Of a stretch of DNA of 64,000 nucleotides, positions 35,748 through 47,429 are shown piece after piece (the stretch's first letter is position 1; every line of letters begins with the position of its first letter). Source of the stretch: Neurospora tetrasperma FGSC 2508 (taxonomy: Eukaryota; Ascomycota; Sordariomycetes; Sordariales; Sordariaceae); contig NW_009799179.1 of the NCBI RefSeq assembly GCF_000213175.1, positions 4,814,171 to 4,878,170 on the forward strand, given 5' to 3'. Position numbers and translations under genes: made by a program. The notes beneath the pieces are model-generated. The model did no database searches and was not told the origin of the DNA. It worked only from the letters and a program-made list of their open reading frames with translations.

Positions 35748-36583
35748 GTCGTGGGGAAGCTTTGCTTGGAAAGATGCCGTGCTGTCTAAGGGCGAAGGAC
35801 GCGGACCTAGCTATTGATAGATGATGGAAGTCTGAGCTCGTGGGAACGCCAAGGTAATAGTAAAAGATAGAATATGTGGTTATAGATTCGTTTGTCGGGT
35901 TCTGTTGGCATCAGTCGGAGAGTGGAAGAAAGCTGAAAGTGGAAGTGGATGCGCGCGCACGCCAAGGTACCTTACCCGACTGTTTTGGAGGTGTAGGGGC
36001 GTGGGGCGGGCCACAAGTTCACTTGTTATCAGAGTCCATATGCAAACCAAAGCCAACGGCGGGGCCTTTGTTACCATTCATAACCATGAATGAAAAGTTA
36101 TTAAATTTGCTAGGTACAACTTGATGAGAGGAGCATGTTTCTTTGCCCAGATTGCAAGTTCGAAGTTTCTGTTTCTTTCATGTCCTCTGCTCTGAGATCC
36201 ACCAAAGTCTGGATGTTCTTTTACGCATGAGTCCGTATCACAGGTACACTAATAAGGTCATCTGTGTACATAATTGGTCAATCCGTCGGCTGGAGCCGTC
36301 GTTGAAGTTCCCGGGCCGGTCTTGATCTCTCAAAGATTGTGGAGAGCCTCCACACCAACTCGGCAATATGTACGCCAAACCTAGAAGGGTTTAGTTGGGC
36401 GTGTTCGAGGATCGAGAGATAGCCGCCGTGACCGTAACTTGGAAGGCGAGTGCACTTTGATTGTTTTCCGGGTCCAGTCTAACTAACACTCTGTATCATT
36501 ATTGAAGAGCTTTGCTGACTTTCACTCATTCCTTGTGGTGCATCCGTGTGGGCGTATGATGAAGTTGCGGCTCCTCATTTGAC
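35748..36583. promoter_or_regulatory. Divergent promoter region WDR5 / ISC1
   Basis: 836 bp between two outward-facing start codons, so it should contain both promoters. No gene or repeat of note inside. Confidence 0.6.
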
Positions 36584-38284
36584 ATGCCATCTGACACCTC
36601 CTCTACTGATAAGAACACATCAACCACATCAGACGACGACTTTGCTCATCAAGAACCATACGAACCCTCAGTCACGATGGCCGAGTTGCCCACCGAAATC
36701 TCCATCGTGACGCTCAACTGCTGGGGCTTGAAATACATATCCAAGCTTCGTCGCGAGCGTCTTACAGAAATCGGCCGCCAGCTCGCCATCGCTGACCCGC
36801 AGCCCCAGATAGTTGCGCTTCAGGAGTGTTTCTGCCACGAGGACTACCTAACCATCCGGCGCGAAACCCGCTACATCCTGCCATATGGCAAGTTCTACTT
36901 TGCCGGCGCCTTTGGCGGCGGTCTGGCCATCTTGTCCAAGTGGCCGATTGAGGAGAGCACCATGTTCCGCTACCCGTTAAACGGACGACCCACAGCTTTT
37001 TGGCGCGGCGACTGGTATGTTGGAAAGGGCGTTGCGTGTGCAAAGATCCGGTACGGCCCGGGGCCAAAACACATTATCGAGGTCTTCAACACACACACTC
37101 ACGCCCCTTACGAATCCGGCCCCAAAGACTCATACATCTGCCACCGCACCTCTCAGTCCTGGGAGATCTCCAAACTCCTCCGCGGCGCCGCCGAGCGGGG
37201 CCACCTCGTCCTCGGCCTGGGCGATTTTAACATGCTTCCCCTGTCCCTCGAGCACCAAATCGTCACCTCTCATGCGCCTGTGCAGGACGTCTGGCGCGTT
37301 CTCCATCCTGACAGTTCCGTCGGCCCAGCCTACCACCATGCTGAAAAGGCTCGGGGGCGGGCCGTCCCCACAGCCGAGTTCAACATCCTCGAGAACTGCG
37401 CCACCTCCGACGGGCCGTTCAACACGTGGCGCTGGCTGCCCAAGCAGCAGAAGCGGCTAGGTATCGGCAAGCCGGTGGTGACTGTCGACCCGAGCACGCC
37501 GGACCTGCGCGGAAAACGGCTAGATTACATCTTTGCTGGGGCTGGGGACGTGGCGGCTAATGGCGGGGGATGGGTGGTCAAGCGTGCGGCGGTTGGGATG
37601 ATGATGCGGCATCCAGAGCTGGGGTGTTCGTTGAGTGATCACTTTGCTGTTGAGGCGACGCTCAAGTTTGTTCCTTTAAAACAGCAGCGTGATGAAAACA
37701 ACAACAACAGCCCTTTTAGCAACAGTCATCAAACCATCAAACCAACCACCACCCTCCTTAATGACGCCGACAACCATCTCATTCAAACGGGCACCTGCCT
37801 CCAGGAACCATCATCTCAAGGTACCAGTATCGCCGAGGCCGATGCCGACACCGACACCGACGACAACCCCACCTACACAAAACAGCTCCTTGCCTTCAAC
37901 TCCCCACCACCTCGCCTACCGCCCAGCGGCTACGACCAAATTCTCAGTCTAATCCACAAGTACGTAGCCCGCGAGCAGTCGCAGCTCAAGTGGCGAGCGT
38001 ACCACTTCTTTTCATGGCTGGGAGTTTCGATCGGGTGTCTCATCGCGGTATGGTTCGTCCCACGCAACTTTGTTGCCTTCATCCTCATGCTCGTCAGCAC
38101 GCTGGGCTTGGTGGGCGGTACGCTAGACGGTCTGATGTCGCTTTTGTTTTTCAGGAGCGAGTTGCGGGCGCTGAAGGAGTATGAGTTCGAGATTTTGACG
38201 GCCAAGGCGCTGGCGGAGGGCAAGACGCCTGTCGTACAGCAGGCTGGCACTGGGGAAGATATTGATGCCGGCAAGCAATGGTGA
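36584..38284 (+). CDS. ISC1: Inositol phosphosphingolipid phospholipase C (Isc1)
   Basis: Intronless, 566 aa from ATG 36584. The N-terminal two thirds is an endonuclease/exonuclease/phosphatase-fold neutral sphingomyelinase domain: TLNCWGLK (N46), LQECF (Mg-binding E81), FNTHTHAPY (catalytic-site H171/H173), GLGDFN (D214, N216), LDYIF (D314) and SDHFAV (D352, general-base H353). A disordered Asn/Thr/Asp linker (~365-440) leads to two C-terminal transmembrane helices (about 474-492 and 496-522), the membrane and phospholipid anchor typical of Isc1 and nSMase2-like enzymes. It cleaves inositol phosphorylceramides to ceramide, supporting mitochondrial and stress signalling. Convergent with the PUK1-like kinase, 314 bp away. 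Confidence 0.96.
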   Translation: MPSDTSSTDKNTSTTSDDDFAHQEPYEPSVTMAELPTEISIVTLNCWGLKYISKLRRERLTEIGRQLAIADPQPQIVALQECFCHEDYLTIRRETRYILPYGKFYFAGAFGGGLAILSKWPIEESTMFRYPLNGRPTAFWRGDWYVGKGVACAKIRYGPGPKHIIEVFNTHTHAPYESGPKDSYICHRTSQSWEISKLLRGAAERGHLVLGLGDFNMLPLSLEHQIVTSHAPVQDVWRVLHPDSSVGPAYHHAEKARGRAVPTAEFNILENCATSDGPFNTWRWLPKQQKRLGIGKPVVTVDPSTPDLRGKRLDYIFAGAGDVAANGGGWVVKRAAVGMMMRHPELGCSLSDHFAVEATLKFVPLKQQRDENNNNSPFSNSHQTIKPTTTLLNDADNHLIQTGTCLQEPSSQGTSIAEADADTDTDDNPTYTKQLLAFNSPPPRLPPSGYDQILSLIHKYVAREQSQLKWRAYHFFSWLGVSIGCLIAVWFVPRNFVAFILMLVSTLGLVGGTLDGLMSLLFFRSELRALKEYEFEILTAKALAEGKTPVVQQAGTGEDIDAGKQW

Positions 38285-38598
38285 CGGTTTCTGAGCCGGT
38301 GCGGCAATGCTGGCTACCAACAACTCCCAATGGATGAGTTCGAGCATCTTCATTGAACGTCAATCACTAGGGGAGCAGAAAGCAAGCGGCTCCCCAGCAA
38401 GCAAGTTAGAATAACTACTAATGCTAATACTCTGTATTTCTATTTCTCTGACTTCGCACTTCTATTGGATATTCAGTTACGCAGTGTTACTAAAAAAGCA
38501 AAACCTACCATGGCGTCTGATACTCGCGTTCACCAACTCTACATCTCCCACTCTCCCCCGGCTGATCACTCAGTCTTCTGAACAAATCGTCATCCAAG
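38285..38598. other. Convergent 3' region ISC1 / PUK1-like kinase
   Basis: About 310 bp between facing stop codons; expected 3' UTRs, nothing else seen. Confidence 0.6.
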
Positions 38599-41543
38599 CT
38601 AGAGCCAGCTCAGTCTTCCTTTGCGCAAAGCTTTCACAGCAGCGGCGCGATCCTCTTCCCACTCATAGCCAACATGATTCACATGGACACTTTCGGTATA
38701 ACCACCGCTACCGCCAAATGCAACACCGTCAGCATCGAATGTGCCATCTTCGCCCCTGGGATTCCCATCGCTCGCAAAGGAACCAACGTTGGGCCAAATC
38801 CGTTCCAAGCCCTTTCTCACGGCCCCGTTACCGTCGTGGTTCATCCGTCGCCAAGTGTAGCCCATAAAGGCGGTCCTCTTCCTCACATCCATGACCACTG
38901 CCTTGGTGTTCTTGTCCCTCAACAGCTTGTCCCTGGGCCTCTTTCGATCTTTCTTTCCATAGACCCGCACATACTGTTTCAACATCTCCCGATCTTCCGA
39001 AGCCAGATCGGCAAACCTTTCATCAATTTGCGAGTCAAGATTGTGTAGGCGATTTCTGTCATACGGGGTTGCAATGGCCGTGAGAGCCCACTTCTCAACA
39101 TCACGTCTGAAGCCTTGAAGAGCTTGCTTAGCCACAGAAGTCGTTTTATGTTTGGGGTTGGGGGGACGGCTGCCTATACTAAGGTCCTTGAGAGATCCAA
39201 GCATAGAGGGTGTTGTTGGACTGATGGGACTTGAGCTTCCGTATGGGTCTGAAATGACCGGAGAGCTAAGATTTGTCGGTGAGGGATCCTCAGGCTCTGA
39301 TTCCTCGCTGCTGTTGCTCCAATCGCTGATAGGATCCTCGTCGTCGAAATAATGAGTATCATCAGGGCCTCGTAGATGCGGTATGTATGGGGGATCAATC
39401 TCATGCAGCCTTTCCCAAGGAACTCCCCTGAACCACCTGTGCGCCTTGATGTCTTCAGCATCGTAAGGAAATACATAACGGCCGGCGAAGTCTCGTGGAG
39501 CTGCCGACTCGGGCTGCTGCTTCCGGTGATGGCCATAAGAACTCGTCCCTATACTGGGTCCTCCTGTGGTTCCTAGATTGGCTGATTGGGCGGTCATAGA
39601 CATGTTGATGAGATCTTTGAAGCGATAGCGTTTAGAGCAGAGCCTGTTCTCTCTGTTGTCTATAAGCGACGTGATCAATTGCTGACATCTAGCAGAGACA
39701 GCAGGTTGACGTGGAAAATGGAATGTCTCCTTGTATCTCTTTTAAGGTGAAATGCAGTCAGTGATTGCAACTTTGCCACGCTGGGTACCTGTACGGAGGA
39801 TATGGGGGGTTCCAAATAACTTACGAGAATGTTCTGCTTCGTCATATGTCTACCGGCATCGGAAATAAACGGCGTACGACCGTAGAGACATTCGAAAAGA
39901 ATAATGCCGATACTCCACTAATCACACCGAGCATCGTACTTCTTCCCTTCAATGACTTCTGGCGCCATATACTGGCTAGTGCCGACAACACTCATAGCAG
40001 AAGTGCGGTTGCCGCATCGATTACGCCAGCTTAGAAGGGGCTCTCCATCATCTGTAATTTTTTTCTCGTGCTTGTCGATCCCCGTCATAATACCGCTTGC
40101 CCATTTCATTGTGGCCTGCAGACTGCGACCTTCGGCCTTGTCTTGGTCATCACCCTCGATGTGGATGCCCAACTTGTTGAGCAAGCTATATCGGTGACAG
40201 TTGAAGTATGAGGCGTCATGCGACCAGTGACCGTCGAATGCCAGCCCGAAGTCACTGATCTTCAGATGACCTGAGGCAGAGATGAGAAAATTGTCCGGCT
40301 TGATATCTCGATGAATGATCTTGAGCGCATGTGCCGCCTCGACACATAGTATCATTTCGGCAACGTAGAATCGTGCTACAGACTCGTGTAGGATGTTCTC
40401 CCGAATCAAAAGTCCGAGAAAATCACCACCCGGCATATACTCCATGACAAGATAGAGATTGGCAGCGTCCTGGAAGCTTGCGATGAGTGGTACAATCCTA
40501 CGGCCTAGTCAGTATCGGCTGAAATTTCAGGATGCTACTTGAAGCACAAACCATTTTGAGCCTTCAGATGCAACAAGAAAGTCCCTTTCGGCTTTCAGAT
40601 GACCCTCTTGGCTAGTCCGAAGCATGTCTGACTTTCGTATAACCTTCATGGCGTATACCTGCTTACTGCTAGCTTCGGACCAACTTTCAGAGCGGCCATT
40701 GGGACCTTCATCACGATATTGGGATTTTTCCCGAACGAGTCGTACCACCCCAAAGCTGCCTTTACCCAGAATCTTCAAAACATCCCAATCCTGTTCAAGG
40801 CTGGCTTCAGGGGCACCCCGTTGCGCTGCGAGTGCGAGGGTACTGCGGGCTTTCAGTACGCGAGTCTTGCGTAGATGCTCGCTTTCTCGACGGAAAAAAT
40901 CCGCACGCACAGCTTTTATCTCCGAAGGGCTCACTTTACCATCCAACGCACCGCAGTTGATCAGATGTGTCTCAAGCAAATGAAGACGGATAGACCGCGG
41001 GCTGGGCCCGGGATTCAGCAGCTCATCGAAGTAAGTTTCAAGGTAAATCTTGGCCGCGGCTGCCCGCTCGACAGTCAGTACGCTAGGAGACGCTTGATCT
41101 AGAGCAGTCTCTTGAATCGTAGTGAGATTGCTTTCAGGACTAGAGAGTGTATTGACGCCGCGGCGGTTGGCATGCGCACAATTCAGGACAGGGTGCTGAT
41201 GACGTTGTAGATGCTTCTTCTCAGAAGCCCTTGTACTAACACTTTTAAGGCAAGAATTGCCGGGGGGTGATGAATAGAATCTGGAATCTAAGGAGCTCTG
41301 AGCGGTCGAGATCTCGGGAGACATACTTGGGTTGCTGTTGCTATTCGTATAACTGTTCTTGCTGGATTCAGTATCCACGTCTCCTGTAATTGGTGATGCC
41401 GGCGGGGACTGAGGAAACTGTAGCAAAGTGGTCCTGTTGTCGTCTGCTGATTGGAATGCGTGGTTTACTGGGATTCGTCCCTTCGAATGTTTTCGATGAA
41501 TGATTGTCGGTTCTGCTACTGCACGAAAAAGTGCTCCGGACAT
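38599..41543 (-). CDS. PUK1: PUK1/stk-21-like AGC kinase with in-frame TAG (RNA-edited)
   Basis: Three exons, 41543-40552, 40497-39825, 39738-38599; 934 codons with one internal TAG (codon 524, 39920-39918). AGC/NDR-type kinase domain: GKGSFG (260-265), VAIK Lys K300, HRDIKPDN (D395), SDFGLA (D413), an NDR-like insert before the activation loop, VGTSQYMAPEVI, then CD-TAG-W-S where kinases have DWWS. After the TAG the frame runs cleanly through IGIILFECLYGRTPF, subdomains X-XI and an AGC C-terminal tail (FRGVPWERLHEIDPPYIP). Fusarium graminearum PUK1 carries tandem UAGUAG at this very motif, converted to UGGUGG by perithecium-specific A-to-I editing. Without editing the product ends before the C-lobe. 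A 5' extension is possible: an exon 41905-41605 (starting MKRSSSQTSS) joins in frame through a 56-nt intron (41604-41549, weak GTCACT donor), moving the stop to codon 626. Expected role: perithecium and ascospore development. Confidence 0.92.
39908..39936 (-). promoter_or_regulatory. RNA hairpin presenting the UAG editing site
   Basis: In the mRNA sense, CGATGCTC (39936-39929) pairs with GAGTATCG (39915-39908), giving eight contiguous pairs with one G-U wobble. The 13-nt loop (39928-39916) contains the UAG, whose A (39919) is preceded by U. Fungal A-to-I sites are known to favour a U at -1 and placement in hairpin loops. Pairing is read directly from sequence; function is inferred. Confidence 0.6.
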
Positions 41544-42703
41544 TTTGCCTATGCGCCGTGAAAGGGTCGTCGTCCTGGGTCTTGATAGGTCGAAGGTCAG
41601 TGACCTAATCTCGTTATTGGAGACTGCTTTTTCTGTTTCAGAGACTGATCAGTATTTTCTTCTGTATCGGGGCAAACAGATAGCAATGATACATTCTCAT
41701 TCAACTGACCGTTGTGGGTGAGTGCTTTTAAAGCCAGACCAAGCCTTGACCTGTGCCAGTGAGATCTCGATGGGCGATGGGCACCTTGACTGGGTGAAGA
41801 AGAAGCGAGAGACGACCTATGCGAGCAGTCGCCAGGCCTAGTTGGATGATAAACCGGGATGGTGGTACCCAAATGACTTGATGTCTGAGAAGAGCTCCTC
41901 TTCATGTCTCAAGCTCGGTCCCGTCCATTGAATGGTAGAAACCGTTACGGCGTCTAAGTTGGTCGATCGTAACGCACGAGGCCTAGTTTGGCGGCAGTCG
42001 GGAGTCGCGGCGGGTATGATGATATTGAAAGATACAATGATGATACCTAGTGGGAGAGATGGAAACAGAGCGGGGAGGTGGGAAGATGTGGATGGATTTT
42101 GTCTTGGTGTTGAAATACGACAAGGTGCAGTGAGAGAGAGGACAACTCGGAGTAAGGCAGCTCCATCCATACCTATGCATCACCTGAACTACCCATTAGA
42201 TGCGCCTCCCTTGCCCCAAGTCAACAACACTTACCTCTTGAGGCACAGACAGGGCAGGTACGACTACGATTCTGAAGAAAGCCTCAGTGTTTGTAGCCAA
42301 CTGTCACGCTTTCCTGAAAGTTGTTACCGTCCGTCAATCAAAGACATTTTCCTCGACATCTTGAAACATCCAAGTTTGCTGAGTCCGAGTCGAGTGTAGG
42401 TAACGCAGAAATGTTGCGCCTTTGCAATTGATAGACGCAGTATAGAGTATATCGTGCCCCATGAACGATGTACAACCCAAAGTACAAAAAAAAATCCAGA
42501 CCCAATACTTTTGACATTATGCTGTTGAAATGACATTCCCATTTCCTTGACCAAACCCAACATGAGCGCAAGGAAATATGTGCTGACCAAAGAAATCCCA
42601 AGACTTGCTAGCCATAGAACACGAAAGGTTGTGAATGACAACCGCCATAGAAATCGCGACGCTAGCCAAAGCCTTCCTACCCCACGCTTCGAAAGGTCAC
42701 AAT
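41544..42703. promoter_or_regulatory. Upstream region of PUK1-like kinase
   Basis: 1.16 kb between the kinase start and the stop codon of the FKBP gene upstream on the same strand. It contains the possible kinase 5' exon (41905-41605) and otherwise no gene. It should also hold the FKBP 3' UTR and the kinase promoter. Confidence 0.5.
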
Positions 42704-44336
42704 CTACTTGATCTCAAGGAGCTTGACGTCGAAGATCAAAGTGCTGTTGGGGGGGATGCCGGGAAGGGCACGGCTGCCGTAGGCAAGGTGCGCGGGGATG
42801 GTGAGACGACGCTCACCACCAACAGCCATGCCAGCAACACCGATGTCCCAACCCTTGATCACCTCACCCTTGCCGAGCTTGAAGGAGAACGGGGCACCCT
42901 TCTTGTTGGCTGTATTGAATATTAGTCTCTAGTCGATACTGTGGGAGTGATGATATGGAAAAGTGAGACTTACAATCGAAGACCTTGCCGTTCTGGAGCT
43001 TTCCGATGTAGCGCATGCCAACACGGTCACCGTTCTTGGCGGCACGGCCGGAACCAACCTTCCTGTCATCAATGGTGACGCCCTGGACAACCTTGACGGT
43101 AGAGGTAGGCTTCTTGTTCTCAAGCTTGTCCTTGGCAGGGCCAGTAGGGCCCTGCTCGAGATTCTTGGCGAACTGGACCTTCTTGTCGGACTTGGTCTCC
43201 TTCTTAGGCTCCTCCTTCTTGGCCTCCTCAACCTTCTGCTTCTTCTGTTGCTTCTTGCTGAGCTTCTTGTCGTCCTTGGAGATCATGGCATCGAGACCCT
43301 CGGCATCGTCCTCGGCGGGGCGCTTCTTGCCCTTCTTGCTGGTGTCGACAAGCTTGGGAGCCTCCTCCTCCTCATCTTCCGAGGTGATCTCCTTGACACG
43401 GGGGGTGCCGTCGAGCTCGTCGAGCTCGTCGCTCATATCGTCGGAATCGTCATCCTCGCCACCAAGGGGAAAGTCGTAATCCTCGTCGTCGGACTCATCC
43501 TCATCATCCTCGCTGTCCTCCTCGTCATCCTCGGGAACAACGAAGTTACCGGTGAGATAGACAGAGTGGGTACCCTGGACGCAGAAAAAGACCTTCTCGC
43601 CCTCGCCGATGGTGATGTTGATGGGCTGCTGGTAGTTCTGTATATGGAAAATCAGGTTAGCTCCAAGAACTCAAAAATGCGTTCACCGAGTGGAAGGGGC
43701 TTCTTACGCGCTCAGTGTCAAGGGTGCAGACAACGTAGTCCTCAAGCTGGAGGTCATCATCGCCGCAGCAGTCGCTCTCCTCGTCGCTCTCCTCCTCGTC
43801 GGACTCGCTGGCCTTGCCCTTGCCCTTGCCCTTCTTGCCGTTGGGCTTGGCATCCTCCATCTCCTCATCAGACTCCTCCTGGGTAGCAGCCATAAGCTTC
43901 TTGATGGCAGCCTCCTGCTTGGCCTTCTTGGACTTGGAAGGGTCGCTGGGACCACCGTTGGCCTCGTCGTCAGAGTCGCCGCCGCCGAGGAGGGACTGGA
44001 GGTACTCATCCTCCTCCTCATCATCGTCGTCATGGTCGTGGCCAGTGGCCTTGATGATCTTCAGGGTCGAGCGGGGAAGCGCGGGAATGTTGCCTTGGCC
44101 GTCAGCCTCAGGAGCCTTGGTGGGATCGAGGGCAGCCATGGTGATGTGAATCTGGAATTCATGTCGTTAGCTCCGTGTAACCCAGTCCAGTGGAGCGCCA
44201 TTGCCTGCGACCGAGAGGCCAAAGGCTCCGAAAAGTGTGCACTTACGATAGCAGGGAACTCAGAGGCGGCGGGAATGAGGATCTCGCCAGGAGGAACCTC
44301 CAAGCCAAAAACGGCGACAGGCATAAGGGGGGCCAT
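42704..44336 (-). CDS. FPR4: Nuclear FK506-binding peptidyl-prolyl isomerase (Fpr4-like)
   Basis: Four exons, 44336-44247, 44151-43708, 43637-42974, 42909-42704; 467 aa. The N-terminus ([18 protein letters not shown], then [10 protein letters not shown]) is the nucleoplasmin-like domain of nucleolar FKBPs. The middle is long acidic tracts (Asp/Glu/Ser) alternating with Lys-rich blocks, fit for histone and nucleolar binding. The C-terminal FKBP domain (about 360-467) has DGTVKV-type start (VQGVTIDD), [48 protein letters not shown] and the closing [11 protein letters not shown]. It isomerises prolyl bonds, in yeast at histone H3 tails, and acts as a histone chaperone at rDNA. The length and layout are normal for Fpr3/Fpr4. 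The antisense open frames across it are composition shadows of the acidic repeats. Confidence 0.96.
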
Positions 44337-47300
44337 TGTGAAGATTGGGTGGTGCTTTGCGCCGGGGTATCAAAAAGTCTAGATTTTAAAGAAAACTAAA
44401 GGGACAGGAACTCGAAGTCGTCGTCGGAAGTATACACTTCTAAGATTGAAAGAAGATGAATGGGCTGGGTAGAAAAAGTCTGAAGATGGATGCGACCAGT
44501 TTGAGTTGGGAAAAGCAGAGAATGCGATCGAGGACGAGGGCAGTCGACAGGAAAAGTTCAGGCGAACTGCACTTGGAATCCAGAAAAATTTCGGCACCCC
44601 ACCGTCTGTACCGTCTGTTAGCGATAAGACTTCCTTATCGGATTACTGCCACTCTCCCGCTCCCCAGGCCAAGCTAGCAAGGGTATGTCGGTCAATGCAG
44701 GCCGGTCTGCTAACAAAAGCGGGGAAAAGCTCGACAAGCTCCGCGCTAACGTCGTGCGCGGACGCTTGATGTGCCTAGAGCTGGCATGGGAACCTTGCGA
44801 CGACGGGAATTTCAAACTGCAACTCGTCATCACCGACTCGAGGTTTGAAGGTGGTCGCCGCGGGACTGCCATCTTTTGCCATCTGCAGGATTGATTGGTG
44901 CCAGAGCAAAGTGCATCAGGTGCGAGGTATAAGAATGAACACCATGCACCACAGGTACTTGTCTGGAGTCTCCCGGCGTTGCCATCCGACATCACATCGG
45001 TCCCCCAGGCTCACGGTTCACTCCACCTGAGTGAAAGGATTCATCAACGAAAGCATTAAAAGGGATTCAAAGCAAGATTAGGTAAAACTCTGACTGAACC
45101 TTCAGGCACACCTTGATAACCCAGCATGCCACAGTCATCCCATCATCAACGCAATAGTCTCTAGAGCTTGTCTCGATCTTCATGTCTCTGCGGCCTCTCA
45201 TCCACCTTAACGAGCTTCAATTCCGACTTAGCCACTGGGCCCGGGAAGTGACAGCTCTACCTCGCGTAAGCCGCAACGAGATCATTGTCGTTGGTTACGC
45301 CTTCTATAGGATTCATCGAATGTCAGCCCAGTCTTCTGGGGCTAGTCAGGAAGGGATGAAAACAAACCACTAAGCCAGAGATTTCCATCCCCCACCCACC
45401 TCAACTTCTCCGCCACCCGAATAACGTCCTGGTCCTCGAATCTCGTCCGCAGATCTCCCTGCAACCCTCACGGTCCACAGGCTTTCTTGCTTTTGAGGAT
45501 CCCGGCCGCACTGTAGAGGTAGATGGCTGAGCAGATGCTTAGAATGTCTATCATTTTCGTCTGGGCATTACTGGTGTTGTTCGCATGCCCTGCCAGCCAC
45601 GACAGAGCGGCTGGGTCCTCTTCGAGATCAAGCTAAGGATTCCGGTCCCGGAATCAAGATGATGTCAAGCTTTCCTGGTGCCACTTCAAAGAGGATGTTT
45701 ATGGGGGCTATCAGAGGGATTGGGTGATAAATAGTTGGACTCTGCTGATTTTTTTTTTCGATTTTTTTTGGGCAGTGAGCTACATATCATTATCATTGCC
45801 TCTAGCGGTAGGTTTGTTGACCGCGGATCATCAAATGGAACCATTGAGTATCGCACTAAACTATGTAATAAAAGATCTCCACACTACGCGCCAACATGGA
45901 AATAGGCAGGGGTACCATCTCCTCCCCTACCATTTCTAAGTACTCTCCGCTCATGGAGGCAAAGATGTCGATACTTGCTGTGTCGACCAGTTGGGCGCTT
46001 TTGGGGGTGAAGACGCCTATGCGCACCACTTACAGTCGCTTGCAGCTGAAGGGTTGTTGTTCATCTTATCACAGCGCTGTATCGACCGGAAGAGACTAAT
46101 CGAGTTGTGGTTGTGTTGAAGGTGAGTTCTCTATATTGTGATTATCACAGCTGGACATTACACCGGCTGTGTCGTGTGTTCTATACTACCGGATGTATGC
46201 TTCTGGTGTTCTTTCGGTCACTGCTGTGTCTCTGATCAAGCATCGATACTACACGCGATCATAACCATCTTCTTCTCGATTACCCCCCTCCGAACCAATG
46301 CGGCACTTAGAGCCATTCGACATTATTACACAGCTGGACACACTGATAGTCAATTCAGCTCCATCAACCAGCCCAAGGTCTTAGCGACGCAAAGAGTCGT
46401 ATCAGCCACTGGATGGCTGAGTGGTTTTACAACCTCCGAGCACGCCCAGAATTGAGATTCAATGGGGTCGAGTAAGCTTGAATATGACAATTCTCATGCT
46501 GGAACAGGAGGAAACTTGTTCATTTCTGAAGTCTGTGTACCTTGTCCCCAGTTACGGCTCGAACAGGCATGCGATGCGAATGTGTCATGGTTGTACAATT
46601 CGCTGCCCCGACTTGATCCGGTCTCTTCCTCCTGTTACTGTCGCACTACATGTCCGATGTTGGTGCGAGTATGCACATCAATCATGACATTCGCGGGCTC
46701 GACTGTCTAACAGTCTTCTATAAGCGATGAACGCATGCTTCGATTTTTAACTATGGGAGAAGTACCAGATGCGGTCTGTTCCAGAAGTGGTTCTCAATGC
46801 TGAGTATAGATGCAGTTTTGAGTGTAAGCTACTCGTAATAGATAAGCCCTTGTCAACTTGCAAATTTGTCCAAGCTTCCAGCCGCATCGTGGTGACTGAG
46901 GTCAAGGTCCCCCTTTTGTTCAGTGCAAGGTCCAATTCGATTCTCACGCCAGATGATGACCTTCCGTACTCCTCATGTTCCCTCCTTTATGGCAAGAGAC
47001 CAAATCTGGAAGAGTAATATTAACATTATCATTTAGCTTGCCTCAAGGTAAGTCGCTTCGTTTCCCAATTACCTCACCAGATCGATACCGAAACCCGAAT
47101 TTCGAATCTAGATGCGAACTTCCAGCTCCCAGCCATGCAGAGCAAAACCAAAACGTGACCTCTATGTACATTAAGCCGCCCCATAACCCCTTGGAGCAGA
47201 AAGCTGCCACCGGAAAAGTGTATAAGAAAAAGCATCATGGCGTGATTGTTGAACGCACTGAACAGAGGCAGCTGATCTGAGGCTCAAGCAGTCATTAAGT

Positions 47301-47429
47301 AAATAAAGTAAGAGTATGACTTACTGCTTCGTCATCCACGGGGCTGTCAGGTGACAACGCCAGGAATCGGAAGAGATGAAGAGGAAAACCCCCGATGAAT
47401 TGAACGACACCACAACATTTCCCTTCTCG
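44337..47429. other. Gene-free 3.1 kb between FKBP and glycosyltransferase
   Basis: Lies between the FKBP start and the glycosyltransferase stop, both on the minus strand; it should contain the FKBP promoter. No convincing gene. The best frame (46975-47280 +, 101 aa) begins with a plausible ATG but matches no family, and a short T-rich run occurs near 45750. Confidence 0.5.

Noticed and set aside
38874-39048. Whether the kinase TAG simply ends the gene, with a separate gene downstream
   Set aside because: The frame after the TAG begins mid-domain (W-S-I-G of the kinase fold) and has no start codon context, and the AGC tail needs the N-lobe upstream, so it is one gene.
42963-44382. Long plus-strand open frames (307 and 230 aa, Leu/Val-rich)
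   Set aside because: They are antisense shadows of the acidic Asp/Glu/Lys-rich repeats of the FKBP gene, which has clear domains and splice sites on the minus strand.
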